Notes under the pieces: generated by a model
The model's input: only the letters and a program-made list of their open reading frames with translations
Database searches by the model: none
Told to the model about the DNA's origin: nothing
Assembly: GCF_002954225.1 (NCBI RefSeq)
Contig: NZ_PPTH01000018.1
Location: 496,001 to 560,000 of the forward strand
Direction of reading: 5' to 3'
From: Arthrobacter ruber
GTDB lineage: Bacteria; Actinomycetota; Actinomycetes; Actinomycetales; Micrococcaceae
Length of the DNA stretch: 64,000 nucleotides
Program-made: the position numbers and the translations under genes
Shown: positions 1-7,760 of the stretch, piece after piece
How the letters are laid out: each line of letters opens with the position of its first letter
Numbering within the stretch: the first letter of the stretch is position 1

Positions 1-75
1 GGCCTCGGTCAGACCTTCACCGAGGTCGGGCAGGGCGAACACGAGGAGGGCCGCATTCACGGCAGGGGCGCTCAT
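1..75 (-). CDS. bkdC: 2-oxoacid dehydrogenase E2 (lipoyl acyltransferase), N-terminal fragment
   Basis: Only the first 25 codons lie inside the window; the gene continues past its left edge. The visible peptide carries the ALPDLGEGLTEA motif that opens the lipoyl domain of E2 acyltransferases, which carry the acyl group from E1 to CoA. The ATG sits 2 nt after the E1 beta stop codon, so the order E1 alpha, E1 beta, E2 is that of an actinobacterial bkd operon. The acyl specificity (branched-chain rather than pyruvate) is inferred from the divergent Lrp-type regulator, not read from this fragment. Confidence 0.85.
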   Translation of the reverse strand, partial: MSAPAVNAALLVFALPDLGEGLTEA

Positions 76-77
76 GG

Positions 78-1148
78 TCAGTCCTCCCACTGCAGGCTGT
101 CCACCGCATCGAGGATGCGATCCACGCTCGGCAGGTAGAAGTGCTCGAGCTTGGGCGAGGGATACGGGATGTCGAAGCCGGTGACCCGCAGCACCGGCGC
201 TGCGAGCGAGTGGAAGCAGCGCTCCTGGACGCGGGCGACGATCTCCGAGGCCACGGACGCGAAGCCGGGAGCCTCCGCGACCACCACGGCGCGCCCGGTC
301 CTGCGGACGCTCGCGCAGACGGTCTCGTCGTCGAACGGGACGATCGACCGGAGGTCGATGACCTCGATGGAGCGACCCTCCTCGGCGGCCGCAGCAGCAG
401 CCGCGAGCGCCGTCGGGACGGATGGTCCGTAGCTGATCAGGGTCGCGTCGGTCCCGGGGCGGGCGACGACGGCGCGTCCGATCCGGCGCGGGGCCTCCCC
501 ATCGTCGTAGGTGCGGCGGAGCTCGGCGAGGTCCACCTCCTCCTTGGACCAGTAGAGCTTCTTGGGCTCGAGGAACACCACCGGGTCCGGGGACGCGATG
601 GCCTCGCGCAGCATGAAGTAGGCGTCGCGGACCGTCGCGGGGGCGAGCACCGTGAGGCCCGGCGTGTGGGCGTAGTAGGCCTCGGACGAGTCGCAGTGGT
701 GCTCCACACCACCGATGCCACCGGCATAGGGGATGCGGATGACGATCGGCAGGCGCACCTTGCCCTTGGTCCGGTTCGGCATCTTGGCGACGTGGCTGAC
801 CACCTGCTCGAACGCCGGGTAGGCGAACGCGTCGAACTGCATCTCGACGACGGGCTTCATGCCGTTCATCGCCATGCCCACGGCCATGCCCATGATGCCG
901 GACTCCGCGAGCGGCGTGTCGAAGCAGCGCTCCTCGCCGAAGCGGGCGGTCAGACCGTCGGTGATGCGGAAGACGCCGCCCAGCGGGCCCACGTCCTCCC
1001 CGAACATGAGGACGGCCGCGTCGGCCTCCATGGCGTCTGCGAGGGCCGCGTTCAGCGCCTTCGCGAACGTCGTGGCCCTGGGTGCGGGTGCCGCACCGGC
1101 GTCGGGCAGGGTGGTGCCGGGCGCGGGAGCTTCCGTGGTCTGCGTCAT
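78..1148 (-). CDS. bkdB: 2-oxoacid dehydrogenase E1 component, beta subunit
   Basis: A protein of 356 residues with the transketolase pyrimidine-binding and C-terminal domains of E1 beta. Family signatures include MFGEDVGPLGGVFR near the N terminus, FDTPLAESGIMGMAVG, and the central GGIGGVEHHCDSSEAYYAHTPG stretch read in parts. With the alpha subunit it decarboxylates a 2-oxoacid on thiamine diphosphate and passes the acyl group to E2. The ATG at 1148 overlaps the E1 alpha stop by 4 nt (ATGA), which implies translational coupling. The reading frame stays open about 97 codons further upstream, but that part lies inside the E1 alpha gene and has no family similarity, so the longer start was rejected. 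Branched-chain specificity is inferred from context. Confidence 0.93.
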   Translation of the reverse strand: MTQTTEAPAPGTTLPDAGAAPAPRATTFAKALNAALADAMEADAAVLMFGEDVGPLGGVFRITDGLTARFGEERCFDTPLAESGIMGMAVGMAMNGMKPVVEMQFDAFAYPAFEQVVSHVAKMPNRTKGKVRLPIVIRIPYAGGIGGVEHHCDSSEAYYAHTPGLTVLAPATVRDAYFMLREAIASPDPVVFLEPKKLYWSKEEVDLAELRRTYDDGEAPRRIGRAVVARPGTDATLISYGPSVPTALAAAAAAAEEGRSIEVIDLRSIVPFDDETVCASVRRTGRAVVVAEAPGFASVASEIVARVQERCFHSLAAPVLRVTGFDIPYPSPKLEHFYLPSVDRILDAVDSLQWED

Positions 1149-2338
1149 CGCTGGTCCCCCTCCATCGAACCGTCGGTCCCGGCCGCTGCTGCGTCCGCGT
1201 CCCGTGCCAGTTCCTCGCGCAGCAGTGCTGCCTGTTCGCGCAACTGCGATGTCTTCTCCGTGTACACGTACTCGAAGAGCTCTGTCGGGTTCACTTCGAC
1301 CTCCGTGTTGAGTCCCTTGCGGATGACCGCCGCGGTCGCGTCCGCGTCGGCGGCGAACGCCTGCTCGCTCTCCTCCGTCAGCAGGTCCAGCGTCTTCAGG
1401 TACGTGCGCATCCGCAGGATCGGGTCCTTCAGCACCCACCGCTCGACGTCGTCGGCGGAGCGGTAGCGCGTGGCGTCGTCGGCGTTGGTGTGCGCCTGCA
1501 TGCGGTAGGTGTGGGCCTCGACCAGCGAGGGCCCGCCTCCGTCGCGTGCCCTGTCCACGGCGGCTCCGAGCACGGCGAGAAGAGCCGCGAGGTCGTTGCC
1601 GTCCACGCGCTCCCCCGGCATGCCGTAGCCGATGGCCTTGTGCGCCAGCGAGGGAGCCACGGTCTGGTTCTTCAGCGGCACGGAGATCGCGAACTCGTTG
1701 TTCTGGACGAAGAAGACCACGGGGACGTGGAACACGGCGGCGAAGTTCAGGGCCTCGTGGAAGTCGCCCTCGCTCGTCGCGCCGTCACCGCACATGGCCA
1801 GGACCACCGTGGACTCGCCGCGGAGCTTCGCCGCATGGGCGACGCCGACCGCGTGCAGCAGCTGCGTGGCGAGCGGCGTGGCCTGCGTCGCCACGCGGTG
1901 TTCGTGGGGGTCGTAGCCTGCGTGCCAGTCGCCGCGCAGCAGCGTCAGGACCTCGAGGGGATCGACACCGCGCGTGATGACGGCGACGGTGTCGCGGTAC
2001 GTGGGGAACAGCCAGTCCTCGTCCCCGAGGACGACGGCGGCGGCGACCTGGCACGCCTCCTGCCCGTGGGAGGACGGATAGACCGCCAGGCGTCCCTGCC
2101 GGACGAGGGCGTTGGCCTGGTCGTTGATGCGGCGGCCGGCGATCAGACGACCGTAGGCACCGAGCAGGCGGTCGCCGTCGGGGAGGGGGTAGCGGTCGTC
2201 CGGGTGCGGGTGCCCCTCCGGGTCCACCAGCTGCACGGGTTCCGGTGAGGGAAGCAGGGCGTGCGCCGCCGTCGAGGGCGTGCCACCGGCCGCCCCGCCC
2301 ATGCGGCGCCCGCGTCCTTCGTTTGTTGCCGTACTCAT
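1145..2338 (-). CDS. bkdA: 2-oxoacid dehydrogenase E1 component, alpha subunit
   Basis: A protein of 397 residues of the thiamine-diphosphate-dependent E1 alpha family. The cofactor motif begins with GDG at residues 184-186 and closes with the paired Asn of FFVQNNEFAISVP, and the phosphorylation-loop-like YRMQAHTNADDATRYR region follows. It forms the heterotetrameric E1 with the downstream beta subunit in the cytoplasm. GGAGG lies 4 nt before the ATG. It is the first gene of the bkd operon and is divergent from an Lrp/AsnC regulator, the classic BkdR arrangement for branched-chain amino acid catabolism. Pyruvate dehydrogenase-type activity cannot be excluded by sequence alone. Confidence 0.92.
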   Translation of the reverse strand: MSTATNEGRGRRMGGAAGGTPSTAAHALLPSPEPVQLVDPEGHPHPDDRYPLPDGDRLLGAYGRLIAGRRINDQANALVRQGRLAVYPSSHGQEACQVAAAVVLGDEDWLFPTYRDTVAVITRGVDPLEVLTLLRGDWHAGYDPHEHRVATQATPLATQLLHAVGVAHAAKLRGESTVVLAMCGDGATSEGDFHEALNFAAVFHVPVVFFVQNNEFAISVPLKNQTVAPSLAHKAIGYGMPGERVDGNDLAALLAVLGAAVDRARDGGGPSLVEAHTYRMQAHTNADDATRYRSADDVERWVLKDPILRMRTYLKTLDLLTEESEQAFAADADATAAVIRKGLNTEVEVNPTELFEYVYTEKTSQLREQAALLREELARDADAAAAGTDGSMEGDQR

Positions 2339-2460
2339 TCCGCCTCCATCACGGGCCGCGGGAGCGGCACCTGTCCCAGTTGGAGCGGTAGCTCCGACGC
2401 TGGATGCTGTGTAGGTCCAGTATGGTCAGCGGGCGCCTTTTGTATCCACGGCGTCCGGAA

Positions 2461-2504
2461 ATTCTGGATCAGAACGTTCCACACGCGGTATTCTGTGGAC
2501 GAAT
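2461..2504. promoter_or_regulatory. Candidate Lrp-type operator pair in the bkd/lrp divergent region
   Basis: Two imperfect inverted repeats both start ATTCTG, at 2461 and 2490, 29 bp apart and so on nearly the same helical face. The first contains TTCTG-GAT-CAGAA, a perfect 5-bp inverted repeat; the second is ATTC-N7-GAAT. They lie between the divergent E1 alpha gene and the Lrp gene, where an autoregulatory Lrp-family protein would be expected to bind. The assignment is inference. Confidence 0.4.
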
Positions 2505-2544
2505 TGTTGAATGTGACCTGCATTACGCGAAGGAGCGTGGACAC

Positions 2545-2988
2545 GTGGTGGACGGGAACCTCGACGACGTCGATCGGAAGATCCTGGCGGAGCTGACGAG
2601 GGACGGCCGGCAGTCCGTCACCTCGGTGGCGGAGCGGGTCCACATCTCCCGCGCGCACGCGTACTCGCGCATCGCGAAGCTCACCGAGGACGGCGTCCTG
2701 ACACGGTTCACGGCGATCATCGATCCCCTGAAGGCCGGCCTGCGGTCCTCCGCCTACGTGACCCTGAAGGTGCGGCAGCATTCCTGGCGGGAGCTCCGGG
2801 AGAACCTCCGGAGCGTGCCGGAGATCCACCACATCGCGCTCGTGGGCGGTGACTTCGACGTCATCCTCCTGGTGCGCGCGGAGGACAACGTGGGGCTGCG
2901 GCGCGTCATCTTCGATCAGCTGCAGTCCATGCCGGGCGTGCTCGACACCCAGACGTTCCTGGTCTTCGAGGACCTCGACACGCGGTGA
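2545..2988 (+). CDS. Lrp/AsnC family transcriptional regulator (BkdR-like)
   Basis: A protein of 147 residues, the normal length for this family. The N-terminal winged helix contains LDDVDRKILAELTRDGR and the recognition helix region VHISRAHAYSRIAKL; the C-terminal RAM/ligand-binding domain includes VGGDFDVILLVRA. GTG at 2545 was chosen because AAGGAG at 2530-2535 lies 9 nt upstream and the family N terminus begins there; a second GTG follows at 2548. The frame is open back to 2404 but that extension is not family-like. It is divergent from the bkd operon, so it probably responds to branched-chain amino or oxo acids and controls that operon. Confidence 0.9.
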   Translation: MVDGNLDDVDRKILAELTRDGRQSVTSVAERVHISRAHAYSRIAKLTEDGVLTRFTAIIDPLKAGLRSSAYVTLKVRQHSWRELRENLRSVPEIHHIALVGGDFDVILLVRAEDNVGLRRVIFDQLQSMPGVLDTQTFLVFEDLDTR

Positions 2989-3021
2989 CGCGCCCTGCGG
3001 ACACCGGCTGAAGCGACGGAC

Positions 3022-3849
3022 TCAGCCGCCGAAGCGCGGTGCCCGCTTCTCCCGGAACGCCTCGAGGCCCTCACGGTAGTCGTCCGAGGCGCCGAGCACC
3101 CCCTGGACGTCGTTCTCCCCGCGGATGGCTTCCCACAGCCCGAGCCGCTCGTCACGGATCCTCCCCACGAGCTGCTTGGAGGCGACGAGCGCCTGCAGCG
3201 GGCCGTTGGCCGCCCTCGCCGCCTTGGTCCGCGTCAGCTCGAGCAGGTCGGCCGCGGGGACGGCCCGGCTGAAGAGGCCTCCGACAACGGCCTCGGCCCC
3301 GGTCATGAGGTCTCCCGTGTACATGAGGTCGAGGGCCCGGTGCGCGCCGAGCCGCTCCGTGAACAGCCAGTGCCCGCCGGAGTCGAGGACGAGCCCCAGG
3401 TTGGCGAACGGGGAGCCGATCTTCGCGTCCTCCGCGACGTACACCACGTCCGTGGCGATGAGCAGACCCAGGCCGACGCCGAGGCACGCGCCCTGCGCGG
3501 CGGCGAAGGTCGGTGCCGGGAAGTCCGCCATCGTCCGCAGCAAAGGGGTCAGCGTGGCGTCGAGGAAGCCGTAGGCGTCATCGGACCCGGGCTCGATCGA
3601 CCCGAGATTCCGGCCCGCGCAGAACGCCCGTCCCTCCCCGCGGAGCACGAGGGCCCGGACGGTCCCCTCGCGCACCCCGGCGGCGGCGGCGTCGTAGGCG
3701 CCGGCGAGGTCGGCGAGCGCCTGCTCGTCCACGGCGTTGAGCCGGTACGGGGCGTCCAGCACCACCTCGGCGATGCCGTCCGCGATGGTCAACCGGACCA
3801 TGCCCGCGGCGGAGCCGGTCGACGCTGGGATCCCGGGCTGTGCAGACAT
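3022..3849 (-). CDS. paaG: Enoyl-CoA hydratase/isomerase (PaaG-like)
   Basis: A crotonase-superfamily protein of 275 residues. The oxyanion-hole segments are AFCAGRNLGSIEPG and QGACLGVGLGLLIATD; the LGLVLDSGGHWLF region resembles the LGLIPDCGGTWLL of PaaG, the isomerase that converts ring-1,2-epoxyphenylacetyl-CoA to oxepin-CoA. It is the last gene of the paaABCDE transcript, 9 nt after paaE, and it converges with the Lrp gene. The first 15 residues are non-conserved and the true start could be slightly internal. A generic fatty-acid hydratase is the alternative, but position favours PaaG. Confidence 0.82.
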   Translation of the reverse strand: MSAQPGIPASTGSAAGMVRLTIADGIAEVVLDAPYRLNAVDEQALADLAGAYDAAAAGVREGTVRALVLRGEGRAFCAGRNLGSIEPGSDDAYGFLDATLTPLLRTMADFPAPTFAAAQGACLGVGLGLLIATDVVYVAEDAKIGSPFANLGLVLDSGGHWLFTERLGAHRALDLMYTGDLMTGAEAVVGGLFSRAVPAADLLELTRTKAARAANGPLQALVASKQLVGRIRDERLGLWEAIRGENDVQGVLGASDDYREGLEAFREKRAPRFGG

Positions 3850-3858
3850 GGAGCGCTC

Positions 3859-4989
3859 CTAGGCGTCGTAGTCGACCGCGACGGCGTCGCTGGTGGGGTG
3901 GGCCTGGCACGTGAGGACGAAGCCGGCGGCGACCTCGTCGGGCTCGAGGGCGTAGTTCTCCTCCATGGCCACCGTCCCCTCGACGACCTTCGCACGGCAC
4001 GTCCCGCACACTCCGCCTGCGCAGGCGAAGGGGACGTCGGGGCGCACCCTCAGCGCCGCGTTGAGGATCGACTCGCGCGCATGGGTGGGGCTCTGCACGG
4101 AGCCCTGGAGTCCGTCGAGGTTGAAGGAGATGGTGTAGTTCTGCCCGGCGGCGTCCGGCACCACGGGCCGGCCGATGCTTCCTTCGGGCCGGGTGGGCTC
4201 CCCTGTGGTGAACAGCTCGAACCGCACAGCGTCCGCAGCCACGCCCCGCTCGGCCAGGAAGTCCCGGCACAGCTGCACGAGCTCGAAGGGCCCGCAGAGG
4301 AACCATTCGTCCACGCGGTCCGGCGCGATGACGGTGCCGAGCAGCTTCTCCAGCTTCTCGGCGTCGATCCTCCCCGAGAGCAGCGGCGAGATGCGCTGTT
4401 CACGGGACAGGACGTGGTGGACCGCGAAGCGGGAGGGGTAGCGGTCCTTCAGGTCCGCGAGTTCCTCGAGGAACATGACGTCCATCGCGGCCCGGTTCGC
4501 GTAGACGAGGTCGAAGCGAACGTTCGGGCCGCTCGCGAGCATGGACCGGGCGATGGAGATGACCGGGGTGATACCGGACCCCGCCGCGACGGCGACGAGG
4601 GAGGCGGCCTGCTGCCCCGGCGTCGTGCGCGGGGTGAACTGTCCGAGCGGGCTCATGACCTGCAGCGTGTCCCCGGCCTTCAGGGACTCGTTGACCCAGG
4701 TGGAGAAGACCCCGCCGAGGTCACGCTTGACCGCGACGCGCAGTTCGCCCGGCCGCGGGTCGGCGCAGATCGAGTAGCTGCGCCTCACGTCCTTCGGCTC
4801 ACCGTCGACCTCGAGCGTGGTCCGCAGGGCCACGTACTGCCCGGGGAGATAGTCGTACTCGTCCTGCAGGTCCGGGGGGACGTCGAGCACGACCTCGACG
4901 GCGTCCTCCGTCAGGCGGCGGACGTCGCGCACGGTGAGGGTGTGGAAGGAGCTCCGCCGCTTGGTCGAGGGGGCGAGGACGACGGCCAT
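3859..4989 (-). CDS. paaE: Phenylacetyl-CoA epoxidase reductase subunit PaaE
   Basis: A protein of 376 residues with the order FAD domain (RRSYSICADP), NADPH-binding domain (AAGSGITPVISIARS) and C-terminal plant-type [2Fe-2S] ferredoxin domain. The cluster ligands are C323, C328, C331 and C361 (CX4CX2CX29C), seen in ACAGGVCGTC and VLTCQAHP. It passes electrons from NADPH to the PaaABC oxygenase that epoxidises phenylacetyl-CoA. Its start codon abuts the paaD stop within one nucleotide, so the two are probably translationally coupled. Confidence 0.95.
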   Translation of the reverse strand: MAVVLAPSTKRRSSFHTLTVRDVRRLTEDAVEVVLDVPPDLQDEYDYLPGQYVALRTTLEVDGEPKDVRRSYSICADPRPGELRVAVKRDLGGVFSTWVNESLKAGDTLQVMSPLGQFTPRTTPGQQAASLVAVAAGSGITPVISIARSMLASGPNVRFDLVYANRAAMDVMFLEELADLKDRYPSRFAVHHVLSREQRISPLLSGRIDAEKLEKLLGTVIAPDRVDEWFLCGPFELVQLCRDFLAERGVAADAVRFELFTTGEPTRPEGSIGRPVVPDAAGQNYTISFNLDGLQGSVQSPTHARESILNAALRVRPDVPFACAGGVCGTCRAKVVEGTVAMEENYALEPDEVAAGFVLTCQAHPTSDAVAVDYDA

Positions 4990-5495
4990 CAGTGCACCTT
5001 GAAGTAGTCGAAGGGTTCCCTGCAGGCATTGCAGACGTACAGGGCCTTGCAGGAGGTGGATCCGAAGCGCGTCATCTCACGGGTGTCCAGCGACGAGCAC
5101 TGGGGGCACTTCACGCTCAGCCCGATGCGCACGGGCCCGGCAGCGGCCTTCCCCGTGGGCGGCGCGATGCCGTACCGCGCCAGCTTGGCCCTGCCGTCGT
5201 CGCTGAGCCAGTCGGTGGTCCAGGCGGGCGAGAGCGTGAGGCGGACGGCGACGTCGTCGTACCCGGCGCTCCGGAGCGCTGCGGTGACGTCGTCGCGGAT
5301 GGCGTCCATCGCGGGGCAACCCGAGTAGGTGGGCGTGATGGTCACCTGCACCTGGCCCGTCTCGGCCACGTGTGCCTCACGCAGCACGCCGAGGTCCTCG
5401 ATGGTGAGCACCGGGATCTCGGGGTCGCAGACCGTTGCCGCGATGTCCCAGACGGCGGCGTCGGGGCCCGCGGCGGGGCGCAGGTCGGCGACCAT
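4989..5495 (-). CDS. paaD: Phenylacetyl-CoA epoxidase assembly protein PaaD
   Basis: A protein of 168 residues. The N-terminal two thirds is a DUF59/MIP18-type iron-sulfur assembly domain (VCDPEIPVLTIEDLGV, TYSGCPAMDAI); the C terminus has a zinc-ribbon-like cysteine set, KCPQCSSLDT and CKALYVCNACREPF. PaaD is needed for cluster maturation of the epoxidase reductase rather than for catalysis. The start at 5495 overlaps the paaC stop by one base. The same frame stays open far upstream inside paaC, but homology begins only at MVADLRPAAG. Confidence 0.93.
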   Translation of the reverse strand: MVADLRPAAGPDAAVWDIAATVCDPEIPVLTIEDLGVLREAHVAETGQVQVTITPTYSGCPAMDAIRDDVTAALRSAGYDDVAVRLTLSPAWTTDWLSDDGRAKLARYGIAPPTGKAAAGPVRIGLSVKCPQCSSLDTREMTRFGSTSCKALYVCNACREPFDYFKVH

Positions 5496-6319
5496 CACCA
5501 GGAGGCTCCGGGATGCTCGCGCGCGAGCACCTGCAGCTCGGCCAGGATGTAGCCGAGGTGCTCGCTGTGCCGGCCGAGCCGTCCGCCACCCACCGCACCG
5601 GGCACGGCAGGGAGTTCGAGTTCGGCCTCGCCGAGGACGGCCTGCAGCGCGGCGTCGAACGGCGCACGGAGGCTGCTCGGGCGGACGCCGGCGTCGCCGA
5701 GCTCGTCGATCAGCGGGTAGTCGGTGAACAGCTCGTCGATGTAGGGCCCGGTCAGGGTGAGTCCGGCGATCATCCGGCGGCGCGATTCGTCGGTGCCGAG
5801 CGCGAGGCGGAGCACCCACTGGATGCTGTGGTCCCGGTGGTAGTCGACCTCCTTGACCGCCTTCGCGGCGATCGCGGCGAGCGTCGCATCGGTCGAGTGG
5901 ACGAGCCGCGAGTACAGCTCCCACTGGTACAGGGCGACGATGAGCTGCCGCGCGATCGTCCGCGCGAAGTCGCCGTTGGGCTGCTCCACGAGGTGCACGG
6001 AGCGGAACTCCGGCTCGCGGCGGAAGTAGGCGAGGTCGTCCTCGGTCCTTCCCCAGGCGCGTCCGGCGTAGGTCAGGAAGGACCGCGCGTGACCGATCTG
6101 GTCGAGGGCGATGTTGGCGAGCGCCACGTCCTCCTCGAGCTCGGGCGCGCGGGAGATCCACCAGCCGAGGCGCTGCGCGAGGATGAGGGCGTCGTCGCCG
6201 AGCCACAGCGCGTACTGCGCGACGGCGTGGTCCGGCGCCGCCTCCTGGAGCGCGATGTCCTCGGGTCGCAGCGCGTTGCCCGGCGTGATGCGTGTGGCGC
6301 TGGCGTTGGCCTCGCTCAC
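5495..6319 (-). CDS. paaC: Phenylacetyl-CoA epoxidase structural subunit PaaC
   Basis: A ferritin-like four-helix protein of 274 residues. LGDDALILAQRLGWW, DQIGHARSFLTYAG and VDYHRDHSIQWVLRL are typical of PaaC, which pairs with PaaA in the (PaaAC)2 core but does not bind the di-iron centre productively. It overlaps paaB by 4 nt and paaD by 1 nt. The spacing pattern shows a single tightly coupled paaABCDE message. Confidence 0.95.
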   Translation of the reverse strand: MSEANASATRITPGNALRPEDIALQEAAPDHAVAQYALWLGDDALILAQRLGWWISRAPELEEDVALANIALDQIGHARSFLTYAGRAWGRTEDDLAYFRREPEFRSVHLVEQPNGDFARTIARQLIVALYQWELYSRLVHSTDATLAAIAAKAVKEVDYHRDHSIQWVLRLALGTDESRRRMIAGLTLTGPYIDELFTDYPLIDELGDAGVRPSSLRAPFDAALQAVLGEAELELPAVPGAVGGGRLGRHSEHLGYILAELQVLAREHPGASW

Positions 6320-6663
6320 AGGTGCTTCACCCCTTCGCTCTTCGTGTAGTACGTGGCGTGGCGGTAGTCCTTGCCCTGCGGCGACTCGAAGAAGCTGTCC
6401 TTCGCATCGGGATCACTCGTGATGATCGACGACGCCGGCACCACCCACAGGCTCACGCCCTCGTTGCGTCGCGTGTACAGGTCACGGGCGTTGCGGACCG
6501 CCATCTCGGCGTCCGGCGCGTGCAGCGAGCCCGCGTGGACGTGCGAGAGACCGCGCGAGGACCGTACGAAGACCTCCCAGAGCGGCCATGCGACGCGTTC
6601 TTCCTGCAGGCCGCTCGACGGTGCGGTCGCGCCGTCATCGCCCGTCGTCGATCCGCCGGTCAC
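6316..6663 (-). CDS. paaB: Phenylacetyl-CoA epoxidase subunit PaaB
   Basis: A protein of 115 residues with the PaaB hallmarks WPLWEVFVRSSRGLSHVHAGS and YTRRNEGVSLWVV. PaaB bridges the PaaAC heterodimers and is required for activity. The best start is a GTG at 6663 that follows the paaA TAG directly, with no intergenic base; no ATG exists upstream of the conserved region. About 20 extra N-terminal residues precede the point where the Escherichia coli protein starts, so a slightly later start remains possible. Confidence 0.92.
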   Translation of the reverse strand: MTGGSTTGDDGATAPSSGLQEERVAWPLWEVFVRSSRGLSHVHAGSLHAPDAEMAVRNARDLYTRRNEGVSLWVVPASSIITSDPDAKDSFFESPQGKDYRHATYYTKSEGVKHL

Positions 6664-7641
6664 CTAGGCCGCCTGCGCGGTCTTGAGGGCCTGCTTCCGC
6701 GCGTAGGCTGCCGCGGCCTCGCGGACCCAGGCGCCCTCCTCGTGGGCCTCCCGGCGTCGTTCGAGGCGCTGGGCGTTGCACGGCCCGCGGCCGGCGAGGA
6801 CCTCCCTGAACTCGTTCCAGTCCAGCGGCCCGTGCTCCCAGCGGCCGGCCTCCTCGTTGTAGCGGACGTCCTCGTCCGGCAGGTCGAGCCCGAGGACCCT
6901 GATCTGCTCGACCATCATGCCCACGAAGCGGGAGCGCAGCTCGTCGTTGGAGAAGCGCTTGATCTTCCACTCCATGGACTTCTGCGAGTTGGGGGATTCC
7001 TCGTCCGGGGGGCCGAACATCATGAGCGACGGCGCGTACCAGCGGTTCACGGCGTCCTGCGCCATGGCGCGCTGCTCGGGGGTGCCGTTCGCCAGTTCGA
7101 GCAGGATCTCGAAGCCCTGCCGCTGGTGGAACGACTCCTCCTTGCAGATGCGGACCATCGCGCGTCCGTAGGGCCCGTAGGAGGCACGGCAGAGGGGCAC
7201 CTGGTTGCAGATCGCGGCCCCGTCGACGAGCCAGCCGATGGCTCCGATGTCCGCCCACGTCAGGACGGGGTAGTTGAAGATGCTCGAGTAGCGGGCCTTG
7301 CCCGCGATGAGGTCCTCGGTCATCTTGTCGCGCGGCGTCCCGAGCGTCTCGGCGGCGGAATAGAGGTAGAGGCCGTGGCCCGCCTCGTCCTGCACTTTGG
7401 CCATCAGGACGGCCTTGCGCTTGAGCGAGGGCGCCCGGGTGATCCAGTTGGCCTCGGGCTGCATTCCGATGATCTCAGAGTGCGCGTGCTGGGAGATCTG
7501 GCGCGTGAGCGACTTGCGGTAGTCCGCGGGCATCCAATCCCGCGGCTCGATCCGGGAGTCCCGGGCGATGAGCTCGTCGAAGAGCCGCTCACCGACCTCG
7601 TGATCCGTGGGGGCTTCCGCGTCAATGGCCGTACTCGTCAT
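6664..7641 (-). CDS. paaA: Phenylacetyl-CoA epoxidase catalytic subunit PaaA
   Basis: A protein of 325 residues, full length. The carboxylate-bridged di-iron centre is represented by two ExxH motifs: E86-A-G-H89 in QDEAGHG and E169-S-F-H172 in [10 protein letters not shown]. It epoxidises the aromatic ring of phenylacetyl-CoA using O2, the committed step of the hybrid phenylacetate pathway. First gene of the operon; a TTGACC/TATACT promoter and a PaaR-type operator lie immediately upstream. The downstream paaB starts with no gap. Confidence 0.97.
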   Translation of the reverse strand: MTSTAIDAEAPTDHEVGERLFDELIARDSRIEPRDWMPADYRKSLTRQISQHAHSEIIGMQPEANWITRAPSLKRKAVLMAKVQDEAGHGLYLYSAAETLGTPRDKMTEDLIAGKARYSSIFNYPVLTWADIGAIGWLVDGAAICNQVPLCRASYGPYGRAMVRICKEESFHQRQGFEILLELANGTPEQRAMAQDAVNRWYAPSLMMFGPPDEESPNSQKSMEWKIKRFSNDELRSRFVGMMVEQIRVLGLDLPDEDVRYNEEAGRWEHGPLDWNEFREVLAGRGPCNAQRLERRREAHEEGAWVREAAAAYARKQALKTAQAA

Positions 7642-7676
7642 CGTGCCTGCCTCGCTCGTCTGGACTTCCGGTTTAA

Positions 7677-7698
7677 TTACCGACCGTTCGTTCAGTAT
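7677..7698. promoter_or_regulatory. PaaR operator upstream of paaA
   Basis: A 22-bp imperfect palindrome, outer half TTACCGA, core CGTTCG. It differs by about one base from the Corynebacterium glutamicum PaaR consensus as I recall it (ACCGNNCGNNCGGTNAGT) over ACCGACCGTTCGTTCAGT. A near-identical copy lies at 13426-13447 before the second paa transcript. It overlaps the -10 of the paaA promoter, consistent with repression relieved by phenylacetyl-CoA. Confidence 0.75.
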
Positions 7699-7723
7699 AG
7701 GGAGTGCTGCTCGGGACGGTCAA
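7694..7723 (-). promoter_or_regulatory. paaA promoter
   Basis: On the minus strand TTGACC (7718-7723) and TATACT (7694-7699) are separated by 18 bp, close to the housekeeping sigma consensus. The start site would fall near 7687, inside the PaaR-type operator, and about 45 nt before the paaA start codon. Confidence 0.6.
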
Positions 7724-7744
7724 CGGTCGGCCGACCGAACGGTC
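7724..7744. promoter_or_regulatory. Overlapping palindromes between paaA and paaR
   Basis: CGGTCGGCCGACCG (7724-7737) is a perfect 14-bp palindrome, overlapped by GACCG-AA-CGGTC (7733-7744). Both reuse the GACCG/CGGTC half-site seen in the PaaR operator and lie 17 bp before paaR, so this may be a second, autoregulatory site. Confidence 0.4.
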
Positions 7745-7748
7745 GTGC

Positions 7749-7754
7749 AAAAAT
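7749..7754 (+). promoter_or_regulatory. Candidate leaderless -10 of paaR
   Basis: AAAAAT ends 6 nt before the paaR ATG and no Shine-Dalgarno sequence precedes that ATG. The spacing puts transcription start at the A of ATG, as for several other genes in this window. The hexamer itself is only a partial TANNNT match. Confidence 0.35.
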
Positions 7755-7760
7755 GGCAGC

